A DNA stretch of 64,000 bases, from NCBI GenBank assembly GCA_013397935.1, contig VZRN01001308.1:567554-631553 (forward strand). Direction: 5' to 3'. The notes beneath the pieces are model-generated. The model was not told the DNA's origin. It searched no databases and worked only from the letters and a program-made list of their open reading frames with translations. The position numbers and the translations under genes are program-made. The DNA comes from Dasyornis broadbenti. Lineage: Eukaryota; Chordata; Aves; Passeriformes; Dasyornithidae. This document shows, in pieces, positions 1-9,421 of this stretch (position 1 is its first letter; the number at the start of each line of letters is the position of its first letter).

Positions 1-440
1 CGGGAACTGCCCCGGAACCCTTCTATTCCCCCCTATTGACCCCAATTACTGCCCCCAGGACCCTCCTAGGCGCCCCTTGCACCCCAGGACCCGCACCCAC
101 TGGTAGCCCAGCAACTGCTCCAGTACCCTCCTGATCCCCGCTATGTATCCCAGAATATGCCCTCCAGTGCCCTCCTGGTCCCTGGCACCCCAGTAATGCC
201 CTGGCTCTGCACCCCCAGTACTGCCCCAGTCCTGCACTAATCCCTCTACCCTCCACGCCCACCATGTACCCCGATAGCTGCCCCACCTGCAAGCGCTGCC
301 CCCAGTACCCCCCAAAATCCCCCCCATCTATAGTGGTGCCCCAGTAAGTGCCCCCTGTACCCCATCACTCCCCGGTTCGTGCCCCCCACCACTCGCCCTA
401 CACGTCCCCACCCCTCCAGCCACTCCGGCGGATCCCGCAG
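1..440. repeat. C-rich degenerate tandem repeat upstream of APEH
   Basis: The stretch is dominated by short related units of the form cccagtactgcccc / cccagtaccctcc, repeated imperfectly with very little G-to-C balance on this strand. No ATG-containing first exon for APEH is visible, and no other gene is recognisable. The last 30 bases or so are a pyrimidine-rich tract ending in a good AG acceptor at 439-440, so the 3' part at least is intron 1 of APEH copy 1. The rest is either the same intron or upstream sequence. The reading frame is open from 348 into exon 2, but the triplet at 348 is GTG and is not credible as a start. Confidence 0.6.
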
Positions 441-3400
441 GTACAGCCACGTGCGGAGGAGCTGTCGGAGCTGTACCGAGAGCTGAGCCAGCACCCGGGA
501 CTTACCACCGCCTGCCTCGGCCCCGACCTCACCACCCAGTACGGGGGCAAGTACTGCAGCCTCTACACTGGTACGGGCATAGGGAGGACTGGGGGGGGTC
601 CAGAGGGGTCCGGGGAGTCCCTACCTGCCTGGTGGGGATGCAGCTGGTGTCCTCACGCTGCTCCATGCAGAGTGGTCACAGCGGGACCTGGCAAGAGCTG
701 AGAACATCAAGTTCTGCCGTCAGTATCTCATCTTCCACGATGGAGCCTCCATTGTCTATTCAGGGCCTGCTGGCACCTGCTCTGAGATCAAGGGCGAGTA
801 AGTCCCATCCTGCTCCCCACACGGGGTCCCTTGGGGTGCTGATAGTGAGGGGCTGATGGGCACCCACCCACTCACACACAGGCTGCTGAGCCGCGAGTCC
901 CCCAGCGGGACACTGAAGGCTGTCCTGCGCAAGGTCCCTGGCAAGGAGAAGGAGAAGGAGAAGCAATTCCTAGAGGTGAGGAGAGATCTGGGGGAAAATG
1001 GATACTCACTGGGGCTTGGGGCTGGATCCACACTGTGTCTTGGGGCCGCCCTGGTGTCTCTGTCCCCAGGTCTGGGATCAGAATCGCAAGGTAAAGAGCA
1101 TCGACCTGACAGCGCTGGACAAGCATGACAGCGTCTATGATGATGGTGAGGGGCTGCGGGATGGCAGGGAATGTGGGGTTCCAGGGGACAGGGTAGCCGA
1201 TGCTGACCTGCCCCTGCAGACCAGTTTGGATGCCTTGCCTGGTCTCACTCAGAGACCCACCTACTCTATGTGGCGGAAAAGAAGCGTCCCAAGGCTGAGT
1301 CCTTCTTCCAGAGCAAAGCCCCTGAGCTGGGCACCTCTGATGAGGACACGGGACACCCCAAGAAGGAGGATGCACCCATCAAGGTGGGGTCTCCCCACCC
1401 TGGGTCAGATGGGGGCTGTCTGTGGGGCTGTGGGGCTGACTGGGCTGTGCCACAGGGCGAGCAGTTCGTGTACCATGATGACTGGGGGGAGACACTGAGC
1501 ACCCGCAGTGTGCCCGTCCTCTGCGTGCTGGACATCGAGGGCAACAGCATCTCAGTGCTGGAGGGCATCCCAGAGCACCTCTCTCCCGGCCAGGTCTGGA
1601 TGGGGAGCTGCAGGGAACCAGAGAAGGGAGGTTTCAGGAGCCAGCAGTATTTTAAGCTGCTTTATCTCCCCTCTCCCCGTAGGCTTTCTGGTCGCCTGAG
1701 GACACCGGTGTGGTATTCGTGGGCTGGTGGCACGAGCCCTTCCGCCTGGGGCTGCGGCACTGCACAAACCGCCGGTGAGTCCCCATATGGCACCCCACAG
1801 CCCAGCCCTACTGGTAAGACCCTGCAGGGCACCCACGCCACAGCCTGGCAATCCAGCCCAGCTGTGACACCTCTCTGTGCTGGCAGGTCAGCGCTCTTCT
1901 ACGTGGACCTGACGGGCGGGAGATGCGGTGAGTGGCGCGCGCCCTTGACCCTGCCGGTACCCCAGCTCCCTGCAGCCCCTCACTGTCCCCTCGTGCCCAT
2001 GCAGAGCTGCTCTCTGAGGACACCAGGGCTGTGTGGTCACCACGACTCAGCCCTGATGGCTGCCGCATCGTCTACCTAGAGAATAATGTGCTGGGCCCCC
2101 ACCAGCAGTGCAGCCGCCTGCGTATGGTAAGCAGCACTAGGGGAACACTGGCAGGCACCAGGGAGGTGCCAGGGTGTCTGTCTTGGGGTGGGGGCTGGCA
2201 GGAGGGCGGTCGTGCCCCTTCCCTGGGCTGCAGTGGGGGCAGGGAGGCTGAGACCCTGGAAAATTTGACCTGTGTCATCTCTTCTGCAGTATGATTGGTA
2301 CACCAAACACACCAGCACGGTGCTGGAAACTGTGCCACGGCAAGCATGGGGTGAGTACAGCTCTGGGGGTGTTGGGGGGGACTCAAGGGGGTGCTGAGTG
2401 CCACCACTCTCATCACAGGTGCCTTCCCGGGAATCTACTGTGGCGCACTGCCAGGAATGTGCTGGGCGGCTGACAGCCGCAGGATCCTGCTGGACACGGC
2501 CCAGCGCAGCCAGCAGGTGAGGAGTGGCAGGGGACATATGGGGGTCCTGGCTGGGTCAGGGCTCCACTGGACTCTGCCCTTGTGCCCCTAGGATGTGTTC
2601 GTGGTGGACACGGCGACAGGCACCACAACCTCACTGACAGCTGGTGAGTGACAGGCCAATGGGGCCATGCTGGTGCCAGGGGTGGGGAGAGAGTCACACC
2701 TGCAGGTCTGACCCGCCTCCTCCCCAGATGCCCTGCAGGGAAGCTGGTCTGTCCTCACCATCGACCGGGACCTCGTGGTGGCCAGGTTTTCCTCCCCTAG
2801 CTGCCCTCCCATATTGGTAAAGTCACGTCCCCCTCTCCCCAGTACCCACTAGCCCCTCAGCATGGGCACTGACCCCTCTCCCCGGTGCCCATCAGCCCCT
2901 TGACATGGGCACTGACCCCTCTCCCTGCACAGAAAGTGGCTGTCCTGCCCACCGCCGGCCATGAGGCACAGACACAGTGGATCTGCCTGCAGGATGCACC
3001 CCCCCTGCCCAGCATCAGCTGGAGCATCCGCACCCTGCAGCCCCCACCAGAGCAGGAGCACCCCCAGTATGGTGAGTGCCCAAGGTGGGGTTAGGCTGTG
3101 CTCCACCACCTCTACTGATCCCTGACACACCCCTCCCTGCCTCCACAGGGGGCCTGGACTTTGATGCCATCCTGATGCGCCCAAGCGAGGGTTCCACAGC
3201 CCAGAAGCCCCCCTTAGTCGTGATGCCCCATGGTAAGAGCTTGTCCCCACCCCACTGTACCCCAGCCAGGTGGCATCACGCCCTCTTTGCCTTTGCCCTT
3301 TGCAGGGGGTCCCCACTCCGTCTTCACGGCTGGGTGGATGCTGTACCCGGCAGCGCTGTGCCGCGTGGGCTTTGCTGTGCTGCTGGGTGAGTGACACCAG

Positions 3401-4387
3401 GACTCTGGGTGACACAGCACCCATGGAGGGGCGGGGCTGGAGGCACAAAGGAGGAAAGGCTCTGACGCTGCCTCCCATGCAGTGAATTACCGTGGCTCAC
3501 TGGGCTTTGGCCAGGACAGCGTGGCCTCCCTACCAGGCAACGTGGGCACACAGGATGTACATGATGTGCAGGTACGGTCTGACACATGGTCCTGGGGCAC
3601 CCTGTGCTCCTGTAGGTGCCCTGAGTAGGGCCTGCTCAGTGGGTATTCCCAATGGCGGCAGCTCTGCGTGGAGCGGGTGCTGCAGGAGGAGACGCTGGAT
3701 GCCAGCCGGGTGGCACTGGTCGGCGGCTCGCATGGGGGCTTCCTGGCCTGCCACCTCATCGGGCAGTTCCCTGACACCTACCATGCCTGTGTGGTCCGCA
3801 ATCCTGTGGTGAACATCGCTTCCATGGTAGCCACCACTGACATCCCAGACTGGTGAGTACTGCTGCCCTCAGCCTCCCAGGCTCCCTGACGTCCCGGCCA
3901 CACATGTGCCCCCAACTGTCTTGCTTGCAGGTGCCTGACAGAGACAGGGCTTCCCTACAAACCTGATGCCCTGCCAGACGCAACCCAGTGGGCAGAGATG
4001 CTGCACAAGTCACCCATGCGCTATGTTGACCAGGTATGTCTCTGTCCCCATCCCTGTCCCTGTCCCCAAGAGCAGTGCCAGTGGTGAGGCTGTGCTACTC
4101 CTGCAGGTCCGTGCACCCGTGCTGCTGATGCTGGGAGAGGATGACCGGCGTGTGCCGCCAAAGCAGGGGCTAGAGTATTACCGTGCCCTCAAGGCCCGGG
4201 GAGTGCCCACACGGTGAGTGGGGTGCTGGGGACTTGAGTTGTGGGGTGCGAACACAGCTCTAATTCCTGTTTCCCCTCTAGGCTGCTCTGGTACCCAGGG
4301 AACAACCACGCGCTGGCTGGCGTCGAAGCCGAAGCTGATGGCTTCATGAACATGGCGCTGTGGCTGCTCAAACACCTGCAGTGCTAA
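441..4387 (+). CDS. APEH: Acylaminoacyl-peptide hydrolase (acylamino-acid-releasing enzyme), copy 1; 5' coding exon missing
   Basis: Cytosolic serine peptidase of the prolyl oligopeptidase family (S9C) that removes N-acetylated or other N-acylated residues from short peptides. Exons by GT/AG and phase: 441-570, 671-797, 882-975, 1070-1145, 1220-1383, 1456-1593, 1683-1774, 1887-1927, 2005-2126, 2290-2350, 2419-2516, 2592-2643, 2728-2816, 2933-3071, 3149-3232, 3306-3386, 3483-3571, 3662-3852, 3931-4033, 4107-4213, 4282-4387 (TAA). They join without a frameshift into 727 residues that align along human APEH (732 aa). The N-terminal two thirds is the beta-propeller, for example GWWHEPFRLGL in the exon at 1683. 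The C-terminal alpha/beta-hydrolase has the HGGPH oxyanion motif, GGSHGG with nucleophile Ser at 3728-3730, Asp at 4143-4145 and His at 4307-4309, spaced 88 and 32 residues apart as in human. The first exon opens in phase 0; in human the preceding exon encodes only about four residues (recalled, not checked), so a tiny upstream exon is expected but not seen. Confidence 0.96.
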
Positions 4388-4411
4388 GGGACTGCCCTGC
4401 TGCTAACCCCC

Positions 4412-4417
4412 AATAAA
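4412..4417 (+). terminator. APEH: Poly(A) signal of APEH copy 1
   Basis: A canonical AATAAA lies 25 bases after the TAA stop, giving a very short 3' UTR. The copy 2 start codon follows only about 300 bases later. Confidence 0.8.
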
Positions 4418-4720
4418 CAATGTAGTTCAGCACCCCAGTGTCTCTAGTGATAGTGCCACTACCAGTGTCCTCTCCACTCCTGCTGGCCCAGGAGCTAGTG
4501 GCCACTGGACCTTTCACCTGCCCGAATGGGCGGTTGTGTCGCCAGGGATGTGTTGGGCTGTGGGAAGCATGACCCGTGCCTGGCTGTCCAGGGCAGCGGG
4601 GAGCAGCTGGAGGGCTGGCACCGGCCGGGGCGCTGGCGCCGGGCTGCTCCCGCGTGCCTTGGCAGGCGTCCCACTGCGGGCGGCAGATGCCGGCGGCCCA
4701 GCCCGGTAGAGAGCGGCCCC
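4418..4720 (+). promoter_or_regulatory. Short intergenic region and GC-rich putative promoter of APEH copy 2
   Basis: Only 333 bases separate the stop codon of copy 1 from the proposed ATG of copy 2. From about 4,600 the sequence becomes CpG-rich (ccggccggggcgctggcgcc and similar), unlike the introns on either side, which fits a TATA-less promoter. No TATA box is visible. The assignment rests on position and base composition only. Confidence 0.5.
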
Positions 4721-7700
4721 ATGGCCACAGGGACCGAAAAGGGTGTGGAGGTGGGCAAGGAGGCTCGGGGGGACTGTGTGGGTGGGCACCGCCCGTTTTC
4801 GGCTGGTGGGCAGGGGCAGGGCGGTGAGTTTATCCCCGTCCAGCATGCCCTTTCCTTCATCTAGGCGGCCGACGGCCCTGCTGCCTGCTACCGGGAGCTG
4901 AGCCGGTTCTCTGCCGTCACCCGTGCCGCCCTCAGGGCCGCGGCTGGGGGACAGAACTTCCTGCTCTACACCGGTGAGTGGCGGGTTCGGCCACCCCCGC
5001 GCCTTTGGCCCACGGGACCGGTGTGAGCGGGCGCTGACGGCCTCGTCCCTCAGAGTGCAGCCGCGCCGACCTGGCTCGCCGGCGGCTCCTGCGCTTCGGC
5101 CGCCACTACAGCCTGCAGCGCATAGCCGGCCGTGAGGGCCTCGCCGTCAGCCGGACTGCTCTCAGCGCCGAGATCCACAACCAGTACGGCACGGGCGGGC
5201 TGCAGAACGGGACGCTGTGCCCGTGGCATGGCCAGTGTCTGTAGAGTTCCCAGTGCCCACAGCGCGGCCGGTGCCCGCACCGCTTCGCCCGCCGCAGCCT
5301 CGCTCCCTCCCGCCCTCAGGCTCCTCAGCCAGGACTCGCCCACAGGGCAGCGCCGCGCTGTGCTCAGCCGCTGCCCGCGGCAGGGCCACGAGCTGCTGGA
5401 GGTAACGCGGCTGTCCCGGTCACTCACTGGGATGGCTGGAGTGCTAGTGCAGGGTGGTGGGCACTGTGGACACGGTGTGCCAGTGCTGACCCCCGTGCCC
5501 CCAGGTGTGGGACAGCAGGGAACGCAGCCATAGCGTGGATCTCACGGCGCTGGGGAAGCACGGGGAGGTCTACACGGAGGGTAGGGCCCCTTCCCCATGG
5601 TCCCTGCCCACAGCAGGGGTGAGCCCTGGTGCCTGCCTGGTGCCCAGCTGTGCCGGTGCCAGGCTGGGCGTTGGCATCCTCATGCCATGCCAGGGCCCTT
5701 TGCCTGCCTGGCCTGGTCACACTCGGAGACACAGCTCCTCTACGTGGCTGAGAAGAGCCGGCCCAAACAACAGCCCCCCTGCCCGTGGGATGTACCGGGA
5801 GCAGCCTGGCCAGCAGCAGAGGATGAGGAGGTAGGTGCCCTGTGCCCCATGAGTGTGTTCAGTGCATCCCCAGCAGGCCATGCACACTGTGAGCATGGCA
5901 TGTGCTTCATGGGCACACCATGCACTTCCTGAGTATGCTGTGTACCCCATGAGTGTCATACAACCCATGAGCTCTGTCATGGACAGGACTCTATGCCTGG
6001 GGCCACCAGCCATGGTGCTGATAGGTCTGTGCCATAGGGCGAGCAGTTTGTGTATCATGAGGACTGGGGGGAGGCCCTGAGCACACGCAGCATGCCTGTA
6101 CTCTGTGTCCTGGACCTGGCAGGCCTCAGCCTGTCTGTGCTGGAGGGAGTCCCGGAGCACCTCTCCCCTGGCCAGGTCAGGATGGGGGTGCACAGGGAGC
6201 ACCCCAGGGGACCCAGCCTGGGGCTGTGGGATGAGCCTGACTGTCACACAGGCCCTGTGGTCCCCGGATGACCATGGCGTGGTGTTCGTGGGCTGGTGGC
6301 ACGAGCCCTTCCGCCTGGGGCTGAGTGCCTGCTCCAACAGGAGGTGGGTCCCAACCACAATCCAGTGCCATGCCGGGATGCCCGTGCAGTATCAACACAA
6401 GGCGGGTCCAACATAACCCACACTTTTCCCCCCAGGTCAGGGATTTTCCACTTGGACCTGGCCAGCGGGTTCTGCGGTGAGCACTGGTTACCTGGGGGTT
6501 CCCTAGGAGTCCCTGGGATGCTGACCCCTTGCTGCCCACAGAGCTGCTGTCAGCAGAGAATGGTTCTGCCTGCTCCCCCCGGCTAAGCCCTGACAGCCAG
6601 CGCCTGCTCTACCTGGAGGGGGTTGTGGGGGGCCCCCACCGGCAGTGCCTGTGCCTGCGCATGGTGAGTTGGGTCCCACAGGCACTGGGGATAGCTGTGC
6701 CACCCTGTGCTGCCAGCACAGTGCTCAGCCTGGGTGTTACAGCCTCTCGCAGTGCCCAGCTTAGGGAGGGGTGTCCCCAAGCCTCCCTGCCTCAGTTTGC
6801 CCTGGTATGGGCCCATCTCTGACTGCTGGCTCTCCTCAGCTCACCTGGCAGACAAGGCAGACAGTGACGGTGCTCGACGTGGTGCAGGAGCCCACAGAGG
6901 GTGAGCACAGCACAGTGGGCAGGGCTGGGTGTTGATGGGGGGCTGGGACCACCCCTGCCAGGTGCCCACAATCCCGGCTCACTAGCCCGGCGCTCTGCCC
7001 CACTCACAGCCTTCACCGGGCTCTATGCAGAGGTGCTGCCACCACGGTGCTGGGCAGCTGACAGCCGGCGAGCTGTGCTGGGCACCCCGCAGCGGAGCCG
7101 CACAGTGAGTCCTGGGGGTGGCAGGGCCAGGGACATGACCCACACACCCCATGGTGACACCACTGTCTGTGCTCTGCGCCGTCACAGGACCTACTGCTTG
7201 TGGATGTGGAGGCGACCACTGTCACCAACCTGACAGCAGGTACATGGCACTGGCCCATCCACAGTGCCCTAGTGAGCAGCCATGATCACCAACATGTGTT
7301 CTGTCCTCAGGGTCACCTGAAGGGTGCTGGGAGCTACTCACTCTCCAGTGGGACGTGTTGGTGGCCACCTGTTCGGCCCCAAACCACCCTCCCAGCCTGG
7401 TAAGCAGAGCCCTGGCACTGTGTGGCACAGTGGGCTGTGGCACACTGGGATATGGCATGGCGTTGTGTGGCCAGGCACAGCACAGGGTGGCACATGGCAT
7501 GGTGTGGCATGGCATAGGTGGGCACAGTGGGGTGTGGCATAGGTGGGCACATATGTGTGGTGTGGCACAGCCAGACACAGTGTGGTGTGGCACAGCCAGA
7601 TCTAGCATGACACAGCCTTGGCATGGCACAAGCCTTGTCACAGCACGGCCCCAGTGTCATCCATTGTCTGTGCCCAGGTGGTGGCCGTGCTGCCATCAGC

Positions 7701-9198
7701 AGGCCAGGAGCCTCACCTCAGCTGGGTGCCAGTGGAGGACACCCCAACAGTGCCTGGTGTCACCTGGAAGACTCTGATGGTCCAGCCACCCTGCAGTGGG
7801 CAGGGCCCCACTGCACAGGGTGAGCCCCCGGGGGCCCCTGCTGCACCTCAGTGCTGCCTGGGTGCTGGGGACCCTCGGGAGTGGGGGGGGTGGGCAGGGT
7901 GCTGGGTGCCCAGGATGGTGGCTGCTGCTGAGCAGGACTCCTTCCCTGGCACAGACATCCAAGCTTTTGAGGCCCTGCTGCTGAGCCCTTCAGATGGCAC
8001 ACCACCGCACCCCCTCATTGTGTGCCCCCATGGTGAGTGAGAGGATGATGGGGACACCCTGGCAGTGCTGATGGCACCCCAGGTGATGTCCATGTTGGCC
8101 CAGGTGGCCCCCATGCCGTCTTCGACGCCCGCTGGCGCCCGAGCATGGCTGCGCTGTGCCGGCTGGGCTTCGCCGTGCTTCTGGGTGAGTGCTGAGGAGC
8201 TCAGGGACGTGTGGCCCTGTGTCCCGTTGGAGACAGGCACCCACAGCCCTCTCTCCTCAGTGAACTACCGTGGCTCCCTGGGCTTCGGCCAGGCCAGCAT
8301 CAGCTCCCTGCTTTCCCGTGTGGGTGAGCAGGATGTGACAGACACCCAGGTGAGGGGTGCTGGGCTGGGGGTGGTGGAGGGATGCTGCTGGGAGGATGCT
8401 GGTGCTGATGGTGGGTGCCACACGGGTGTAGCTGGCAGTGGAGCAGGCACTGCACAGAGAGCCCCTGGACCCACACCGCCTGGCCCTGCTGGCTGGCTCC
8501 CACGGAGCCTTCATTGCCCTCCACCTCCTCACCCGTGAGCCCAAGCGTTACCGAGCCTGCGCCCTGCGCAGCCCCGTCTCCAATCTGCCTGCACTGCTGG
8601 GCACCTCTGACATCCCCGACTGGTGAGTGCCATCCCCTATCCTGTGCTGTGCCACACCGTATCCCCATGACATCCATCAGTGTCTCCATGCCGCAGGCGC
8701 TACACCTCCCTGGGGCTGCCCTACTCCTTTGAGCGGGTGCCACGTGCTGAGGAGGTGGCCACCATGCTACTGCGCTCGCCCATCACCCAGGCAGCCCAGG
8801 TAAGGCAGGGTCAGGATGGGTGTGGGGTGCCAGGTATGGGCTGCCAGGCACCCACCAAGGGCAGTGCTGCAGGTGCAGACACCGGTGTTGCTGTGTGTGG
8901 GCGCCCGGGACTGCCGTGTCAGCCCCACGCAGGCGCTGGAGCTGTACCGCGTGCTGCGGGCCAGGGGTGTGCCAGCACGGTGAGTGGGGTGCAGGTGGGA
9001 GCAGGGAGGGAGCTCTGGGCTGCTGGATGAGCATCCCCCCATCCTGTGCCTCCCCACAGGCTGCTGTGGTACCCAGAGGGCAGCCACGCACTGGCTGGTG
9101 TGGAGACGGAAGCCAATGTCTTCAAGAACTGTGCCCACTGGTTCCTCCAGCACCTGGGGCAGCCCAGGCGGGATGGGACAATCCGGCACAGCACCTAG
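4721..9198 (+). CDS. APEH-like serine peptidase, diverged tandem copy 2
   Basis: Second S9C-type gene in direct tandem. Exons: 4721-4750, 4865-4973, 5054-5183, 5320-5401, 5505-5580, 5694-5830, 6038-6175, 6252-6343, 6436-6476, 6542-6663, 6840-6900, 7010-7104, 7188-7239, 7311-7399, 7678-7819, 7955-8032, 8104-8184, 8261-8349, 8432-8622, 8697-8799, 8873-8979, 9060-9198 (TAG). These give 727 residues with every intron phase as in copy 1. The first exon (MATGTEKGVE) is inferred from an ATG followed by a phase-0 donor; its donor (gtgggc) and Kozak context are only fair. The propeller N-terminus (exons 2-5) is weakly similar to copy 1, whereas exons 7-10 and 17-22 are close. Triad candidates are Ser571 (codon 8498-8500), Asp659 (8909-8911) and His691 (9085-9087), with spacings 88 and 32 identical to human APEH. 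The nucleophile motif is AGSHGA instead of GGSHGG, and Asp is followed by Cys-Arg instead of Arg-Arg. The C-terminus has a 13-residue extension. Probably an active but altered enzyme; substrate unknown. Confidence 0.9.
5838..6000. repeat. Degenerate CATGAG/CATGGCATG repeat in copy 2 intron 6
   Basis: Imperfect reiteration of atg-containing units (catgagtgtg, catgggcac, catgagctc) fills much of the intron between the exons ending 5830 and starting 6038. The unit is irregular and no coding potential consistent with the gene is seen. Confidence 0.4.
7406..7640. repeat. GTGGCAC/ATGGCAT minisatellite in copy 2 intron 14
   Basis: A dense array of gtggcac, gtggcat and ggcacag units, loosely organised into units of about 20-30 bases, occupies most of the intron between exons 7311-7399 and 7678-7819. 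It makes this intron (278 bases) longer than most of its neighbours, which are often near 100 bases. The matching intron of copy 1 (2817-2932) has a different, shorter duplication (actgacccctctcc). Confidence 0.75.
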
Positions 9199-9328
9199 TG
9201 CCTGCAGTGGTCCTGGACTGTGCCAGCCCCAGGGTAACTGCTGGCCCTGGGGACCACACCAGGACCAGAGGCAGATGGAGCGAGTGTAGCCAGGGGCAGG
9301 TTGGGCTGTGGCCTGGGGTTTGGTGTTA

Positions 9329-9334
9329 AATAAA
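9329..9334 (+). terminator. Poly(A) signal of APEH copy 2
   Basis: AATAAA about 130 bases after the TAG stop, within gtgttaaataaatgtgag. Cleavage 10-30 bases downstream would fall at about 9,345-9,365, inside the expected 3' end of the opposite-strand MST1 transcript. Confidence 0.8.
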
Positions 9335-9379
9335 TGTGAGACCCTGTGCAGTGCTGACCCCCATGGCCATGGCTGCACC

Positions 9380-9385
9380 TTTATT
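9380..9385 (-). terminator. MST1: Poly(A) signal of MST1
   Basis: TTTATT on the + strand is AATAAA on the minus strand, 37 bases beyond the MST1 TGA. The convergent APEH copy 2 signal is only 46 bases away, so the two 3' ends abut or overlap. Confidence 0.8.
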
Positions 9386-9421
9386 GAGCAGTGGCGGCTG
9401 TGCCAGGCTGGGAATGCCCGC

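Noticed and set aside
348..440. Reading frame open into APEH exon 2 as an alternative N-terminus
   Set aside because: It begins with GTG, not ATG, encodes low-complexity Pro/His sequence from the repeat, and is cut off by a good acceptor at 439-440.
4686..4750. Earlier ATG at 4,686 as the start of APEH copy 2
   Set aside because: With the donor at 4,751 it would give a phase-2 exon, incompatible with the phase-0 exon 2; the ATG at 4,721 fits.
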